A DNA stretch of 36,851 bases. Origin: an uncultured Lachnospiraceae bacterium. GTDB lineage: Bacteria > Bacillota > Clostridia > Lachnospirales > Lachnospiraceae. The first letter of the stretch is position 1. Every line of letters starts with the position of its first letter. The notes below the pieces were generated by a model. It searched no databases, was not told the origin of the DNA, and saw only the letters and a program-made list of their open reading frames with translations. The stretch spans positions 1 to 36,851 of the forward strand of contig CAMVTN010000008.1 of NCBI GenBank assembly GCA_947170415.1. The letters are read 5' to 3'. Positions 15,170 through 23,696 of the stretch are shown one piece after another. The position numbers and the translations under genes were made by a program.

Positions 15170-17161
15170 TTATCTTTTTGAGTTGCGATACTGAACCGGT
15201 GTCATCTCATATTTCTTCTTGAACTGACGATTGAAATGCTCAACGCTCGGATAGCCCACATTCTCTGCAACCTTCTCAACCTTCATATTTCCGTTTCTGA
15301 GAAGTGTGCAGGCCTTTTTAAGTCGTATCTTCTGCACATTTTCACTGAAGGTTGCACCGCTCTTTTCCTTAATATATTTAGAAAGATACGGCTTTGACAG
15401 GAAAAATTCTCTGGAAAGATCGTCAAGTGTCACCGACAGATAATTTTCCTGGATATAGTTTACGATCTCTGTGATACGCTGATCCTTATCATTTCGATTG
15501 TCACGGATCGCCTCGAGCTGATTTACTGCTACTATAAGCGCATTGATGGATGAAGTGATGATATCCTCATCAATTCCTACGCCCCAGTAGTGCTTTCCGT
15601 TAGCAGTGATACCAACATATGTGCACGCCTTACTGGATGAACCGTGACTCAGCGCATGCTCCTCATAAGTAGTGAGCTCATAACTTATGTCAAAATAAGA
15701 CTTGATCGCATTGCTTACCGCATCCAGACGACCATTTCCGTTTGCAGCCACGATAACATCTTTTCCGTTTCTGGAGATCGTAGCTTTTACAAGGATACCG
15801 TCGATCTGCTCAAAGTGACATTCTTTAATAGTAAATACACCATCATTGTGGACATATTTATCTTCAAAAATATGATATACACGCTCCGGCGAAAGCTCCG
15901 AGTGCTCTCTGTCCGAAATGCCCTTGACCGTGTATCCCACATCTTCCTGCATGGTCTTCGGTATCTGGAGGCCATAGTTCTGCTTAAGGATAAAGCTTAC
16001 GCCGCCCTTTCCGGACTGTGAATTGATACGGATGACATCTCCGTCATACTCACGACCGAGATCTTTTGGATCAACCGGCAGATACGGTACGCTCCACGGA
16101 CGGTCCATATGTGACTTTCTCCATGCAAATCCCTTTGCGATAGCATCCTGATGAGAACCTGAGAAAGCTGTGAACACAAGCTGTCCGGCATACGGCTGTC
16201 TTGCCGGGATCTCCATTCTGGTAAGTTTCTCATATATGCTTCCGATCTCATTAATATGTGAGAAATCGAGCTTTGAATCAACACCGTGAGTAAACATATT
16301 CATGGCAAGTGTTACGATATCAACATTACCTGTTCTCTCACCATTTCCGAAAAGTGTTCCCTCTATTCTGTCAGCACCTGCAAGCATTCCAAGCTCTGCA
16401 TCAGATATACCGCATCCTCTGTCGTTATGAGGATGAAGTGAAAGTGTCACTGCATTTCTGTATTTCAGACTGTTGCTTATATATTCTACCTGTGTGGCAA
16501 ATACATGCGGCATGGCATTTTCAACGGTTGTCGGTATATTGATGATAACCTTATTTTCTTCTTTCGGCTGCCATACGTCGAGAACCGCGTTACATACATC
16601 TACTGCATACTCAACCTCTGTTCCCGGAAAACTCTCCGGAGAATACTCAAAGGAAAAATTACCCTTTGTCTCATCAGCAAGTTTCTTTAAAAGTTTTGCT
16701 CCATCAATAGCGATCTGCTTGATATCCTCTTTATTCTTCTTGAACACCTGCTCTCTCTGAGCGACCGAAGTTGAGTTATAAAGATGAATGATAGCTCTGG
16801 GAGCACCTTCTACCGCTTCAAAGGTCTTACGGATGATATGATCTCTCGCCTGAGTCAGAACCTGAAGTGTTACATCATCCGGAACCATCTTTTTCTCAAT
16901 AAGAGTTCTTGCGAACTTATACTCAGTTTCCGATGCAGCAGGGAAACCAATTTCTATCTCCTTAAATCCGATGTCAACAAGCATACGGAAGAAATCTAGT
17001 TTCTCTTCAAGACTCATCGGTTCGATAAGTGCCTGATTTCCGTCTCTAAGATCTACGCTGCACCAGATAGGAGCCTTCTCTATATGATCCTTCTTTACCC
17101 AATTGTAAGTAGGATTTTTCGGCATAAAATATTGAATGGCATACTTGTTTTCATCATACAT
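15170..17161 (-). CDS. leuA: 2-isopropylmalate synthase fused to a C-terminal AraC-type DNA-binding domain
   Basis: A 663-residue protein. Residues 1-560 are a type-2 LeuA: catalytic barrel with CSVDLRDGNQ (34-43), TLSLHPHNDRG (239-249) and GNGERTGN (272-279), then the leucine-sensing regulatory domain (about 430-560, including ILVKATISRNGKDVIVAANG-type strands). LeuA condenses acetyl-CoA with 2-ketoisovalerate, the first step of leucine synthesis. Residues 563-663 are an AraC/XylS pair of helix-turn-helix motifs: LDDLSREFFLSKPYLSKYIK and VEKVAENVGYPSVEHFNRQF, closing with KKYEMTPVQYR. The frame is continuous, with no stop or second start with a clear ribosome site at the junction. The gene stands alone between hairpins; AAGGAGG precedes the ATG. 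An inverted repeat (17221-17240) in the upstream region is a possible operator. Confidence 0.93.
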   Translation of the reverse strand: MYDENKYAIQYFMPKNPTYNWVKKDHIEKAPIWCSVDLRDGNQALIEPMSLEEKLDFFRMLVDIGFKEIEIGFPAASETEYKFARTLIEKKMVPDDVTLQVLTQARDHIIRKTFEAVEGAPRAIIHLYNSTSVAQREQVFKKNKEDIKQIAIDGAKLLKKLADETKGNFSFEYSPESFPGTEVEYAVDVCNAVLDVWQPKEENKVIINIPTTVENAMPHVFATQVEYISNSLKYRNAVTLSLHPHNDRGCGISDAELGMLAGADRIEGTLFGNGERTGNVDIVTLAMNMFTHGVDSKLDFSHINEIGSIYEKLTRMEIPARQPYAGQLVFTAFSGSHQDAIAKGFAWRKSHMDRPWSVPYLPVDPKDLGREYDGDVIRINSQSGKGGVSFILKQNYGLQIPKTMQEDVGYTVKGISDREHSELSPERVYHIFEDKYVHNDGVFTIKECHFEQIDGILVKATISRNGKDVIVAANGNGRLDAVSNAIKSYFDISYELTTYEEHALSHGSSSKACTYVGITANGKHYWGVGIDEDIITSSINALIVAVNQLEAIRDNRNDKDQRITEIVNYIQENYLSVTLDDLSREFFLSKPYLSKYIKEKSGATFSENVQKIRLKKACTLLRNGNMKVEKVAENVGYPSVEHFNRQFKKKYEMTPVQYRNSKR

Positions 17162-17220
17162 AACTGCTTCGACCTCCTTAGAAGCAAAACCGTCAACTTT
17201 TTTGATGTATGTTATGTTAT

Positions 17221-17240
17221 CACTTTAACCGCATAAAGTG
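17221..17240. promoter_or_regulatory. Inverted repeat upstream of leuA-araC fusion
   Basis: CACTTTA and TAAAGTG are perfect seven-base arms six bases apart, 60 bases before the leuA start. On the minus strand a TTGTCC (just upstream) and TAAAGT can be read as a weak promoter with a 16-base spacer, which would put the repeat over the spacer and -10. The rest of 17241-17395 is AT-rich with no clear T-box or other known riboswitch. Confidence 0.45.
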
Positions 17241-17397
17241 TAGGGACAATTTTAATATGTTGTGTTGATCTTTCTTAATGCAAATATGTCTGCAATGTTT
17301 TTTATCGACAGTATCTAAGCCATTTTTTACCCATGATTCATTTTTTTGAACATGAAAATTTAAATCAATAATTTATGACAAAAGTAACAAAAAAGTC

Positions 17398-17437
17398 GCA
17401 AAAAGGCTTTCCTCTTCAAAATGAAAAGGAAAGCCCT
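17398..17437 (-). terminator. Intrinsic terminator of proB
   Basis: GGGCTTTCCTTTTC pairs with GAAGAGGAAAGCC around a short AT-rich loop on the minus strand and is followed by TTTTT. It starts 13 bases after the proB stop. Confidence 0.9.
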
Positions 17438-17449
17438 TAAAACTTTAAT

Positions 17450-18247
17450 TTATCTATTTCCCTTAAAAAGAGTTCCGACCTTTTTTCCCTCAACTATATC
17501 ATAGAGCGATTCAGGTCTTTCTCCATTAGTCACGATAACACTGATTCCCTGACCGGTAGCAAGATCTGCTGCCTGGATCTTTGTCCGCATGCCGCCGGTG
17601 CCTCTCCTGGAACCTGCGCCGCCTGCAAGTTCATACAGACTGTCATCTATCTTTTCTATCCTGTCGATCAGCTTTGCATCCTTGTAAAGACGAGGATCCT
17701 TATCAAAGAATCCGTCAATATCAGAAAAAATAACAAGTATGTCAGCCTGACAAAGAACGGAAACTACTGCCGACAGCATATCATTATCACCAAATAACCT
17801 GTCTGCAGACTCGATCTCAGTATAGCTTACCGAATCGTTTTCATTAACTATAGGAATGATCCCCTGCTCTAAAAGAGCATTAAATGTATTGGTAAGATTT
17901 TCCTTCTTTTCTTCCTGTCTGATATCCTCAGCATTCAGAAGTATCTGTGCGACCGTCTTATCATAATAACCAAAGAACTTATCATAGAGAAACATATTCT
18001 CGCACTGTCCGACCGCTGCCGCCGCCTGTTTCATCCTCATGGTAGTCGGTCGCTCCGGAAGTCTCATTTTATTTGTGCCGACCGCGATCGCTCCAGAGGA
18101 TACCAGAACAACTTCATTTCCCATATTCTGTATATCCGAAAGGACCAGCGCCAGCTTTTCCATCCTGCGCAGATTACTGTGTCCAAGCTCATTTGTAAGC
18201 GTGGACGTACCAACCTTTACCACAATACGTCTTCTCTTAAGTCCCAT
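17450..18247 (-). CDS. proB: Glutamate 5-kinase without PUA domain
   Basis: A 265-residue amino acid kinase. VVKVGTSTLTNE (about 9-20), VLVSSGAIAVG, NENDSVS and FSDIDGFFDKDPR match glutamate 5-kinase, which phosphorylates glutamate in proline synthesis. GSRRGTGGMRTKIQAA is the conserved phosphate/substrate loop. The protein ends right after the kinase domain: the C-terminal PUA domain of the 367-residue E. coli enzyme is absent, as in some other bacteria. proA is not next to it. The -10 TATAAT with extended TGG is at 18288-18280 on the minus strand. Confidence 0.93.
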   Translation of the reverse strand: MGLKRRRIVVKVGTSTLTNELGHSNLRRMEKLALVLSDIQNMGNEVVLVSSGAIAVGTNKMRLPERPTTMRMKQAAAAVGQCENMFLYDKFFGYYDKTVAQILLNAEDIRQEEKKENLTNTFNALLEQGIIPIVNENDSVSYTEIESADRLFGDNDMLSAVVSVLCQADILVIFSDIDGFFDKDPRLYKDAKLIDRIEKIDDSLYELAGGAGSRRGTGGMRTKIQAADLATGQGISVIVTNGERPESLYDIVEGKKVGTLFKGNR

Positions 18248-18266
18248 CGTCCTATCATGCCTCCTG

Positions 18267-18285
18267 TATAATCAGACTGATTATA
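18267..18285. promoter_or_regulatory. Operator-like palindrome over the proB -10
   Basis: TATAATCAG and CTGATTATA are perfect nine-base arms around one central base. The minus-strand reading gives an extended -10 (TGGTATAAT) whose TATAAT is the outer part of the palindrome, so a bound regulator would cover the -10 and start site of proB. Confidence 0.6.
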
Positions 18286-18326
18286 CCATAGAGCGCAGCA
18301 CCGCAGAATGATATTATTTACTGACC

Positions 18327-19097
18327 TTACTGAAGTTTTTTCATCTTACGGACTTCAAAGAAGTCTTTTATCTGCGCCAGCAGTTCATCTCTGGTCATAG
18401 ATTTTAGCAGATACCCGTCAGGTTTCAGTCCCACAACCTTAAGTACGCTCTCCCTGTCACCTTTTCCGGTGAGGAACATGACCGGTATTGAACTGGTGGA
18501 TGCATCATCACGTATCATCTGCAGAACCTGTGGTCCGCTTGTCACAGGCATCTCATAATCCAAAAGTATCAGATCCGGCCTGTTATTAGCCAGATACGTA
18601 ATGGCACGCATTCCCGAATTTGCCATAGTTACCTTATACGGACCTGTCAGCCATTCTTTCATGAGTTTGAGGAACATAACATCATCATCTACGATCATGA
18701 TAGACTTTTTCTCCGATTCTTCAGAGTTTACTTCTATCACCGCATTGAGTTTGTCTAATAGATCCCGCACATTAAGAGGCCGTAAAAATCGGCTGGTGAC
18801 TATCTGAGGCGTAGCTTTCCTGTCAAAATCAAAAAATTCATCATTGCTTCCTATGATGAACAGGAGCTTACCTTTTTCCAGCACCACTTCTTTTAGATAA
18901 TCCAATGTATCCTGAATTTCTTCAATATAATCTCCCAGATAGAAAACGATCATATCGGCAAGTTCGATCTTTCCCGAAAGATCCTCAACATCCGGCAGCG
19001 CAGGAACCACTTCATATCCCCCTTCCTCCAGATTGGAGGTAATAGCTCCCACCATGAAGGTAGAACCCTTACTGATAAGGATTATCTTCTTCTCCAT
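18327..19097 (-). CDS. Response regulator with degenerate plus canonical receiver domains
   Basis: A protein of about 257 residues with two receiver-like domains and no DNA-binding output. The first (about 1-120) has lost the acidic pocket and phosphoacceptor. The second (from about 133) is canonical: VDDD at 136-139, phosphoacceptor D180 in LILLDYEMP, a Thr in MFLTGKGD and Lys in YLLKS. It probably takes phosphate from the adjacent hybrid kinase. The longer reading frame begins at 19115 and overlaps the kinase stop by one base (TAATG), but GGAAGGAG sits seven bases before ATG 19097, which I prefer. Confidence 0.88.
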   Translation of the reverse strand: MEKKIILISKGSTFMVGAITSNLEEGGYEVVPALPDVEDLSGKIELADMIVFYLGDYIEEIQDTLDYLKEVVLEKGKLLFIIGSNDEFFDFDRKATPQIVTSRFLRPLNVRDLLDKLNAVIEVNSEESEKKSIMIVDDDVMFLKLMKEWLTGPYKVTMANSGMRAITYLANNRPDLILLDYEMPVTSGPQVLQMIRDDASTSSIPVMFLTGKGDRESVLKVVGLKPDGYLLKSMTRDELLAQIKDFFEVRKMKKLQ

Positions 19098-19114
19098 TGC
19101 CTGCTCCTTCCCCA

Positions 19115-22100
19115 TTATCCATTCAATAGATCTTCTACCGCATCCCAGTCAAATTCAGACACTTTTTTTCTGAGTATGATGATCTTTTGTTGTTCTTTAT
19201 CAGGTATACGATATTTCATAATTGACTGTATCAAAAAATCAATACTGTCATAATCCAGTGCTTCCACACATTCCTTTATGGATCCGTATGCTTCATCAAG
19301 CGCCGACTGTGGAATTTCCTCTTTTGACGGATCGTTCATTTCCGCTTTCCACTCTTCTGTATCATCATGAATAAACGGAGCCAATATATCCAGATACTTT
19401 TCGTATTCATTTAGAAGCACCGGTGTCTTTTCTCCGATCTCCGCGTCATCTATAGCCCCTTCAACACTGGCATTTTCCAGTTCTTCCGCCATTTTCGACA
19501 GTTCCGATGCTCCTATCATCCTTGCAGAACTTTTTAACGAATGAACCTTTATATTATAATTATGAAAATCTTCCCTCTCATAAAATAATCGGATATTTTT
19601 TATATTTTCTGATATGTTATCTGCAAAAAGTTGTAACGCTTTCATAAAATCTTCTGCAGACCCTGTATTACGTATACCCGTTCTGTGATCAATCCCATTA
19701 AGTTCAGTAACCCACGGCTCAAGTTTCTCAATCTCATCAATATCCTGCGACTCATCAATCTGTATTATTTCAACCTTTTCAGGTGGAAGCAGTCCGATCA
19801 TCGCCCTTTCTAACCGGGCACTGTCTATGGGCTTCGTCATATAGTCCACAAAACCTGCACTTATATAATTTTCTCTCGCACCGGAAATTGCATTTGCCGT
19901 GAGAGCGACCACAGGTGTTTCCTGATTAGGATGCTCATGATCTTTCCGGATAAGTGACAGAGTTTCCATGCCATCAAGTTCCGGCATCCTGTGATCCAGG
20001 AAGATTATGTCATACCTTTTCTCCTTGATCATCATCAGGCACTGTTTACCACTTGTTGCAGTATCGATCTTAACTCCTGTCTTCTTAAGAAGTCCACGTA
20101 CAACCGTAAGGTTCATTTCCGTATCATCAACAACCAGTATCTCTGCCTTAGGAGCTCTGAAACTCTCCTGATAGCGCGGCTGATCATTTAATGTCCTGTC
20201 AAAACTAAGCGAAATGTCACCAACTGCTTCCCAACTATTAATCTGCTGAGGAACTGAAAAATGAAAGTTCGAACCCTCTCCATAAACACTTTCCAATTCC
20301 AGCTTACTGTCCATGAGTCCCAGCAATTTCTGAGTAATACTCATTCCGAGGCCGGTTCCCTCTATTGTACGGTTCTTTTCTTCCTCTATTCTCTCAAACG
20401 GAGCAAAGAGCTTCTGCACATCTTCCTCTTTTATGCCGGCTCCCGTATCCTTAACAGAGATCTTCAGGTCAATACTTTCCTCACTCTTTTTTTCATATCT
20501 TATAGAAAGTGTTATGCTTCCTTTTTCCGTATACTTTACAGCATTTGTAAGTATGTTTAACACAACCTGCTTAATCCGTATCTCATCTCCGCGAAGAAGA
20601 TGCGGCATTTCATGATCTACATCCACTATCAGATCCAGTTTCTTCGCATCAACCCTGCTCCGGATCATATTTACGAGATCGTTGACCACAGAACTCAGCT
20701 CATAATCAACCGGGATTATCTCCATTTTTCCAGCCTCTATCTTTGAGAAATCCAGAATATCATTTATGAGACCGAGCAGTGTTTTTCCTGCACTTTGTAT
20801 ATTTTTTGCGTATCTGAGTATAGTCTGATCCTCAGACTCACGAAGGATCATTTCATCCATTCCAAGTACTGCATTTATCGGAGTTCTGATCTCATGAGAA
20901 ATATTGGATAAAAAGCTGGTCTTTGCATCATTCGCTGCCTTTGCGATCTTTAACTCATTTTCAAGCAAAACCTGCTTTTCCTTATCCGCGATATAAGTCA
21001 GAAGTTCCGACGCAGTCTTATCTACCGCATGGTACAGTGACTCCACTTCATCACCGGTCTTTACTTCCAATGCATGTATCTTTGCCAGACTTTCTCTCCG
21101 TTCTTCATCACTGTTATACGCCAGCTGATCCATGGCAGATGCTACACCAAGGATCGGATGGACGATCTTACGCTGTGCATACGCATCTATGATAATGACC
21201 AGTACCATCTCAACCATAAGAAGAGAAAAGATCATCTGCAGATAAAACGAAAACTGATTTTTCAGAGTATTTAATACTCTGTGCGCCTCTTCCTCATCTC
21301 CTTCTTCATCATTCATTGCTCTCGACTGATCTATAAGTGTCTGTTTTAATTCATTGATCCTTTTACGTGCCTCGGGAGACAATCCATCCGACAATCTCTG
21401 CAAAGCCTCGATCTTTGCCATTATTTCTTCTTCAGTTTCTTTTAATGGTTTGTAAGAATCATCCAAATCCGAACCTGGATTCAGATATGCACTTCTCCAC
21501 TCATCATCCGTCAGATTACCGACTCTTCTGCTTCCACCCGTTTTCCAAAAATCCAACTGTAGAGAGATCGTTCCGTTCAATGTATTTACTATGAGGATAT
21601 TAACGAATACTACGGATGCGATCATCATCGTCGTTGCAGTAACAAGAATTATCGTTGTTATCCTGCGCCGGAGCGATCCATGTGCACTGTCAAATATGTT
21701 CTTTTCTACGTGCTTTCTGAGATTTTTATCCTTTATATAGTGCTGACTGTTTCCAAAGAAGAGCAGGATCCGGTCCGGTGCATATCTATAAAAAAGAAGT
21801 ATCAGAACAACAGCAAGAAGAACTCCTGGGATAATTCGTCCGAAAGATCTGACCATCCCTGCAAAAACAGCAGTCACGTCCTTGTTCCCTACATACGATT
21901 CCACGGAATAGACTATAAACATAAATAATTCTTCTACGCTGGTGATGAGAATGATATATCCGATAACTCCACGAACAGTCCTAAACCACCCTTTAGCAGA
22001 AAAAATCGATGCTAGCATACAGATAAGCAGCAGAAAAACGCCTTTTCCGACTCCCGCCCCTGTAGTGATGGCGAGAATGAAATAAGACAATAAGGTTACA

Positions 22101-22288
22101 GCCGCCCCCTGAAAACCACCGCAGATAGATGATACCAGAAGTGTACCTGTAAACTGCACGCTTAACAGGCCGTCATTCTGAAACATAAAAACCAGATTCA
22201 GAATAAGACCGGCAGTACAGATAACACTCATCCAAAAGGCTCTGTCCGTATCATATTTTAACCAATCCAGGATCCTCGTCTTTTTCAT
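19115..22288 (-). CDS. Hybrid sensor histidine kinase with receiver and HPt domains
   Basis: A 1057-residue membrane sensor. The N-terminus has about five to six hydrophobic segments between residues 18 and 168, another at about 209-236, then an extracytoplasmic loop (about 237-345) and a membrane segment at 347-369. A HAMP-like linker and coiled coil lead to the HisKA box SNISHEIRTPINAVLG with H465, the ATPase domain (N box LTNAVKYT, G boxes DTGAGI and GTGLGMS), a receiver with D765 in IIFLDHRMPELDG, and an HPt domain with H916 in KVHSLKSSARMIG. All phosphorelay residues are intact. AGAGGAG precedes the ATG. The regulator downstream overlaps or follows at once. The signal sensed is unknown. 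Confidence 0.93.
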   Translation of the reverse strand: MKKTRILDWLKYDTDRAFWMSVICTAGLILNLVFMFQNDGLLSVQFTGTLLVSSICGGFQGAAVTLLSYFILAITTGAGVGKGVFLLLICMLASIFSAKGWFRTVRGVIGYIILITSVEELFMFIVYSVESYVGNKDVTAVFAGMVRSFGRIIPGVLLAVVLILLFYRYAPDRILLFFGNSQHYIKDKNLRKHVEKNIFDSAHGSLRRRITTIILVTATTMMIASVVFVNILIVNTLNGTISLQLDFWKTGGSRRVGNLTDDEWRSAYLNPGSDLDDSYKPLKETEEEIMAKIEALQRLSDGLSPEARKRINELKQTLIDQSRAMNDEEGDEEEAHRVLNTLKNQFSFYLQMIFSLLMVEMVLVIIIDAYAQRKIVHPILGVASAMDQLAYNSDEERRESLAKIHALEVKTGDEVESLYHAVDKTASELLTYIADKEKQVLLENELKIAKAANDAKTSFLSNISHEIRTPINAVLGMDEMILRESEDQTILRYAKNIQSAGKTLLGLINDILDFSKIEAGKMEIIPVDYELSSVVNDLVNMIRSRVDAKKLDLIVDVDHEMPHLLRGDEIRIKQVVLNILTNAVKYTEKGSITLSIRYEKKSEESIDLKISVKDTGAGIKEEDVQKLFAPFERIEEEKNRTIEGTGLGMSITQKLLGLMDSKLELESVYGEGSNFHFSVPQQINSWEAVGDISLSFDRTLNDQPRYQESFRAPKAEILVVDDTEMNLTVVRGLLKKTGVKIDTATSGKQCLMMIKEKRYDIIFLDHRMPELDGMETLSLIRKDHEHPNQETPVVALTANAISGARENYISAGFVDYMTKPIDSARLERAMIGLLPPEKVEIIQIDESQDIDEIEKLEPWVTELNGIDHRTGIRNTGSAEDFMKALQLFADNISENIKNIRLFYEREDFHNYNIKVHSLKSSARMIGASELSKMAEELENASVEGAIDDAEIGEKTPVLLNEYEKYLDILAPFIHDDTEEWKAEMNDPSKEEIPQSALDEAYGSIKECVEALDYDSIDFLIQSIMKYRIPDKEQQKIIILRKKVSEFDWDAVEDLLNG

Positions 22289-22360
22289 TATTTAAATAAC
22301 TCCTCTTATCGTTCATGAAAAGAATCCGTTTAGGTTTTTTATCGGCATTTCTTCATACAT

Positions 22361-22407
22361 AAAAAAGAGATACCGCTAAACGTTCTCACGCTTTACGATA
22401 TCTCTTT
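22361..22407 (-). terminator. Intrinsic terminator of the lipoprotein gene
   Basis: On the minus strand AAAGAGATATCGTAAAGCG pairs imperfectly with CGTTTAGCGGTATCTCTTT around TGAGAA and ends in TTTTTT. It starts 8 bases after the stop at 22415. Confidence 0.88.
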
Positions 22408-22414
22408 ATCGCTC

Positions 22415-23551
22415 TCACTCTTTTACAAATCCAGATTCGTTATAGATGTATTTGTACTCATTTTTTACGTTTTTATCCTTTTCATTAACCGATATTAAAA
22501 TATCCTTCTCTCCATCAGCATTTAAATCGACATATTTTCTATCTATAATCACCTCATCACACGGGTATTCTTCTGCTTCTGTTGAATCAATCGGATATTC
22601 TATATCTAAAAATTTTAAATCATTCTTTGACACAAAAAAATAATCTTTATAATGAACATAGCCGTCTTTTTCTTTATTACTTTTTTTAACCGATATTCGA
22701 TAACACTTTTGTTTCTCATCCATCCAGCCGGACGATTCCAAATCCAAGCCGTCTTCAATTTTTACAATATCATTCATCAATATATTTAAATCTTTATCAT
22801 CCACATATTGAAATGTTCTTAAATCATCTCTACTATCAAATATTTTTACAAATCCCCCACTTATGTATTTGTACTTATAATTTTGATATTTAAAACTCCC
22901 CTCTATGCATTGAGATTCCTTGTCAATCCGGGGATTTGGTATTGATTCAAAAAACTTATTGTATCTAAATTCACCGTCATTATAAATATATGCACAATAA
23001 TACTTTGTTCCTGCCGCTCCCTGTTGACCTAAAAAAATCACTATATCCTTATTCCCGTCAAAAGTTACATCTTCGTATTTAGCCTCAAAATCACACATTC
23101 CAAAAACATATCTATCCGAATCAAACGAATTTTTCTTTGACGGATATTCCACCTTTAATTTCTTAATTTTCCCATCTTTCCTTACAAAAAAATAATCTTT
23201 CAAATGCAGATACTCATCCTCAATCTCTTTATCTCTCCTGATACCTACCCTATAGCACTCCTTGGAATCATCAATCCAATCCGAGAAATCAACATCATAC
23301 TTCTCACCTTTATCCAATGTCCTATTGATTTCCGTATCAAGTACATTATCCCCTGTTTCGGAAACAAAATTTTTTTCATCACATTCTGTTTCTTTTAATT
23401 CTTCATTTTCACAATTTAAATTTATCGCGTTAGCTGAAATCTCTACTACCTCCGTTGAATCTTTAACTGATTGAATTATTCCACATCCTGCGAAAAGTAT
23501 AATATACATAGTTAACATTAATGCAAATATCAATTTTCCTGTCTTTGGCAT
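22415..23551 (-). CDS. Lipoprotein of unknown function with an internal duplication
   Basis: A 378-residue secreted lipoprotein: basic start, hydrophobic stretch and lipobox LFAGC with Cys23. I do not recognise the family. The mature part has two related halves, about 85-175 and 269-360. Each has a W-x-D segment followed by CYR, a KDYFFV strand, an EYP strand, and an acidic loop (TFDGNKDI; DLNADGEKDI). The second loop fits the DxNxDGxxD calcium-binding pattern of EF-hand-like or VCBS/FG-GAP repeats. Start: GAGGG lies six bases before ATG 23551; an in-frame ATG at 23569 has no such site. The gene is clearly AT-richer than its neighbours and lies beside a nuclease gene and an IS remnant, which suggests acquisition by transfer. 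Confidence 0.8.
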   Translation of the reverse strand: MPKTGKLIFALMLTMYIILFAGCGIIQSVKDSTEVVEISANAINLNCENEELKETECDEKNFVSETGDNVLDTEINRTLDKGEKYDVDFSDWIDDSKECYRVGIRRDKEIEDEYLHLKDYFFVRKDGKIKKLKVEYPSKKNSFDSDRYVFGMCDFEAKYEDVTFDGNKDIVIFLGQQGAAGTKYYCAYIYNDGEFRYNKFFESIPNPRIDKESQCIEGSFKYQNYKYKYISGGFVKIFDSRDDLRTFQYVDDKDLNILMNDIVKIEDGLDLESSGWMDEKQKCYRISVKKSNKEKDGYVHYKDYFFVSKNDLKFLDIEYPIDSTEAEEYPCDEVIIDRKYVDLNADGEKDILISVNEKDKNVKNEYKYIYNESGFVKE

Positions 23552-23630
23552 CGCATCCCTCTTCTTCATGAAAATATATGTACTTTTTCCAACTCCTCAT
23601 TTATCCTCACATAATAATCCGCTCGTTCTT

Positions 23631-23670
23631 TAAAAAATACAGGCTCCAAACCAATCGGTTGAGAGCCCGT
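23631..23670 (-). terminator. Intrinsic terminator of the Rpn-like gene
   Basis: GGGCTC and AACC pair with GGTT and GAGCC around GATT on the minus strand, followed by TGTATTTTTTA. It lies 27 bases after the stop at 23697. Confidence 0.8.
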
Positions 23671-23696
23671 AAAAAAACCATTAATTAAATAAATTC

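Noticed and set aside
17162-17395. T-box or leucine leader peptide upstream of leuA
   Set aside because: No T-box consensus, no run of leucine codons in a small ORF and no attenuator hairpin with a T tract in the leuA direction.
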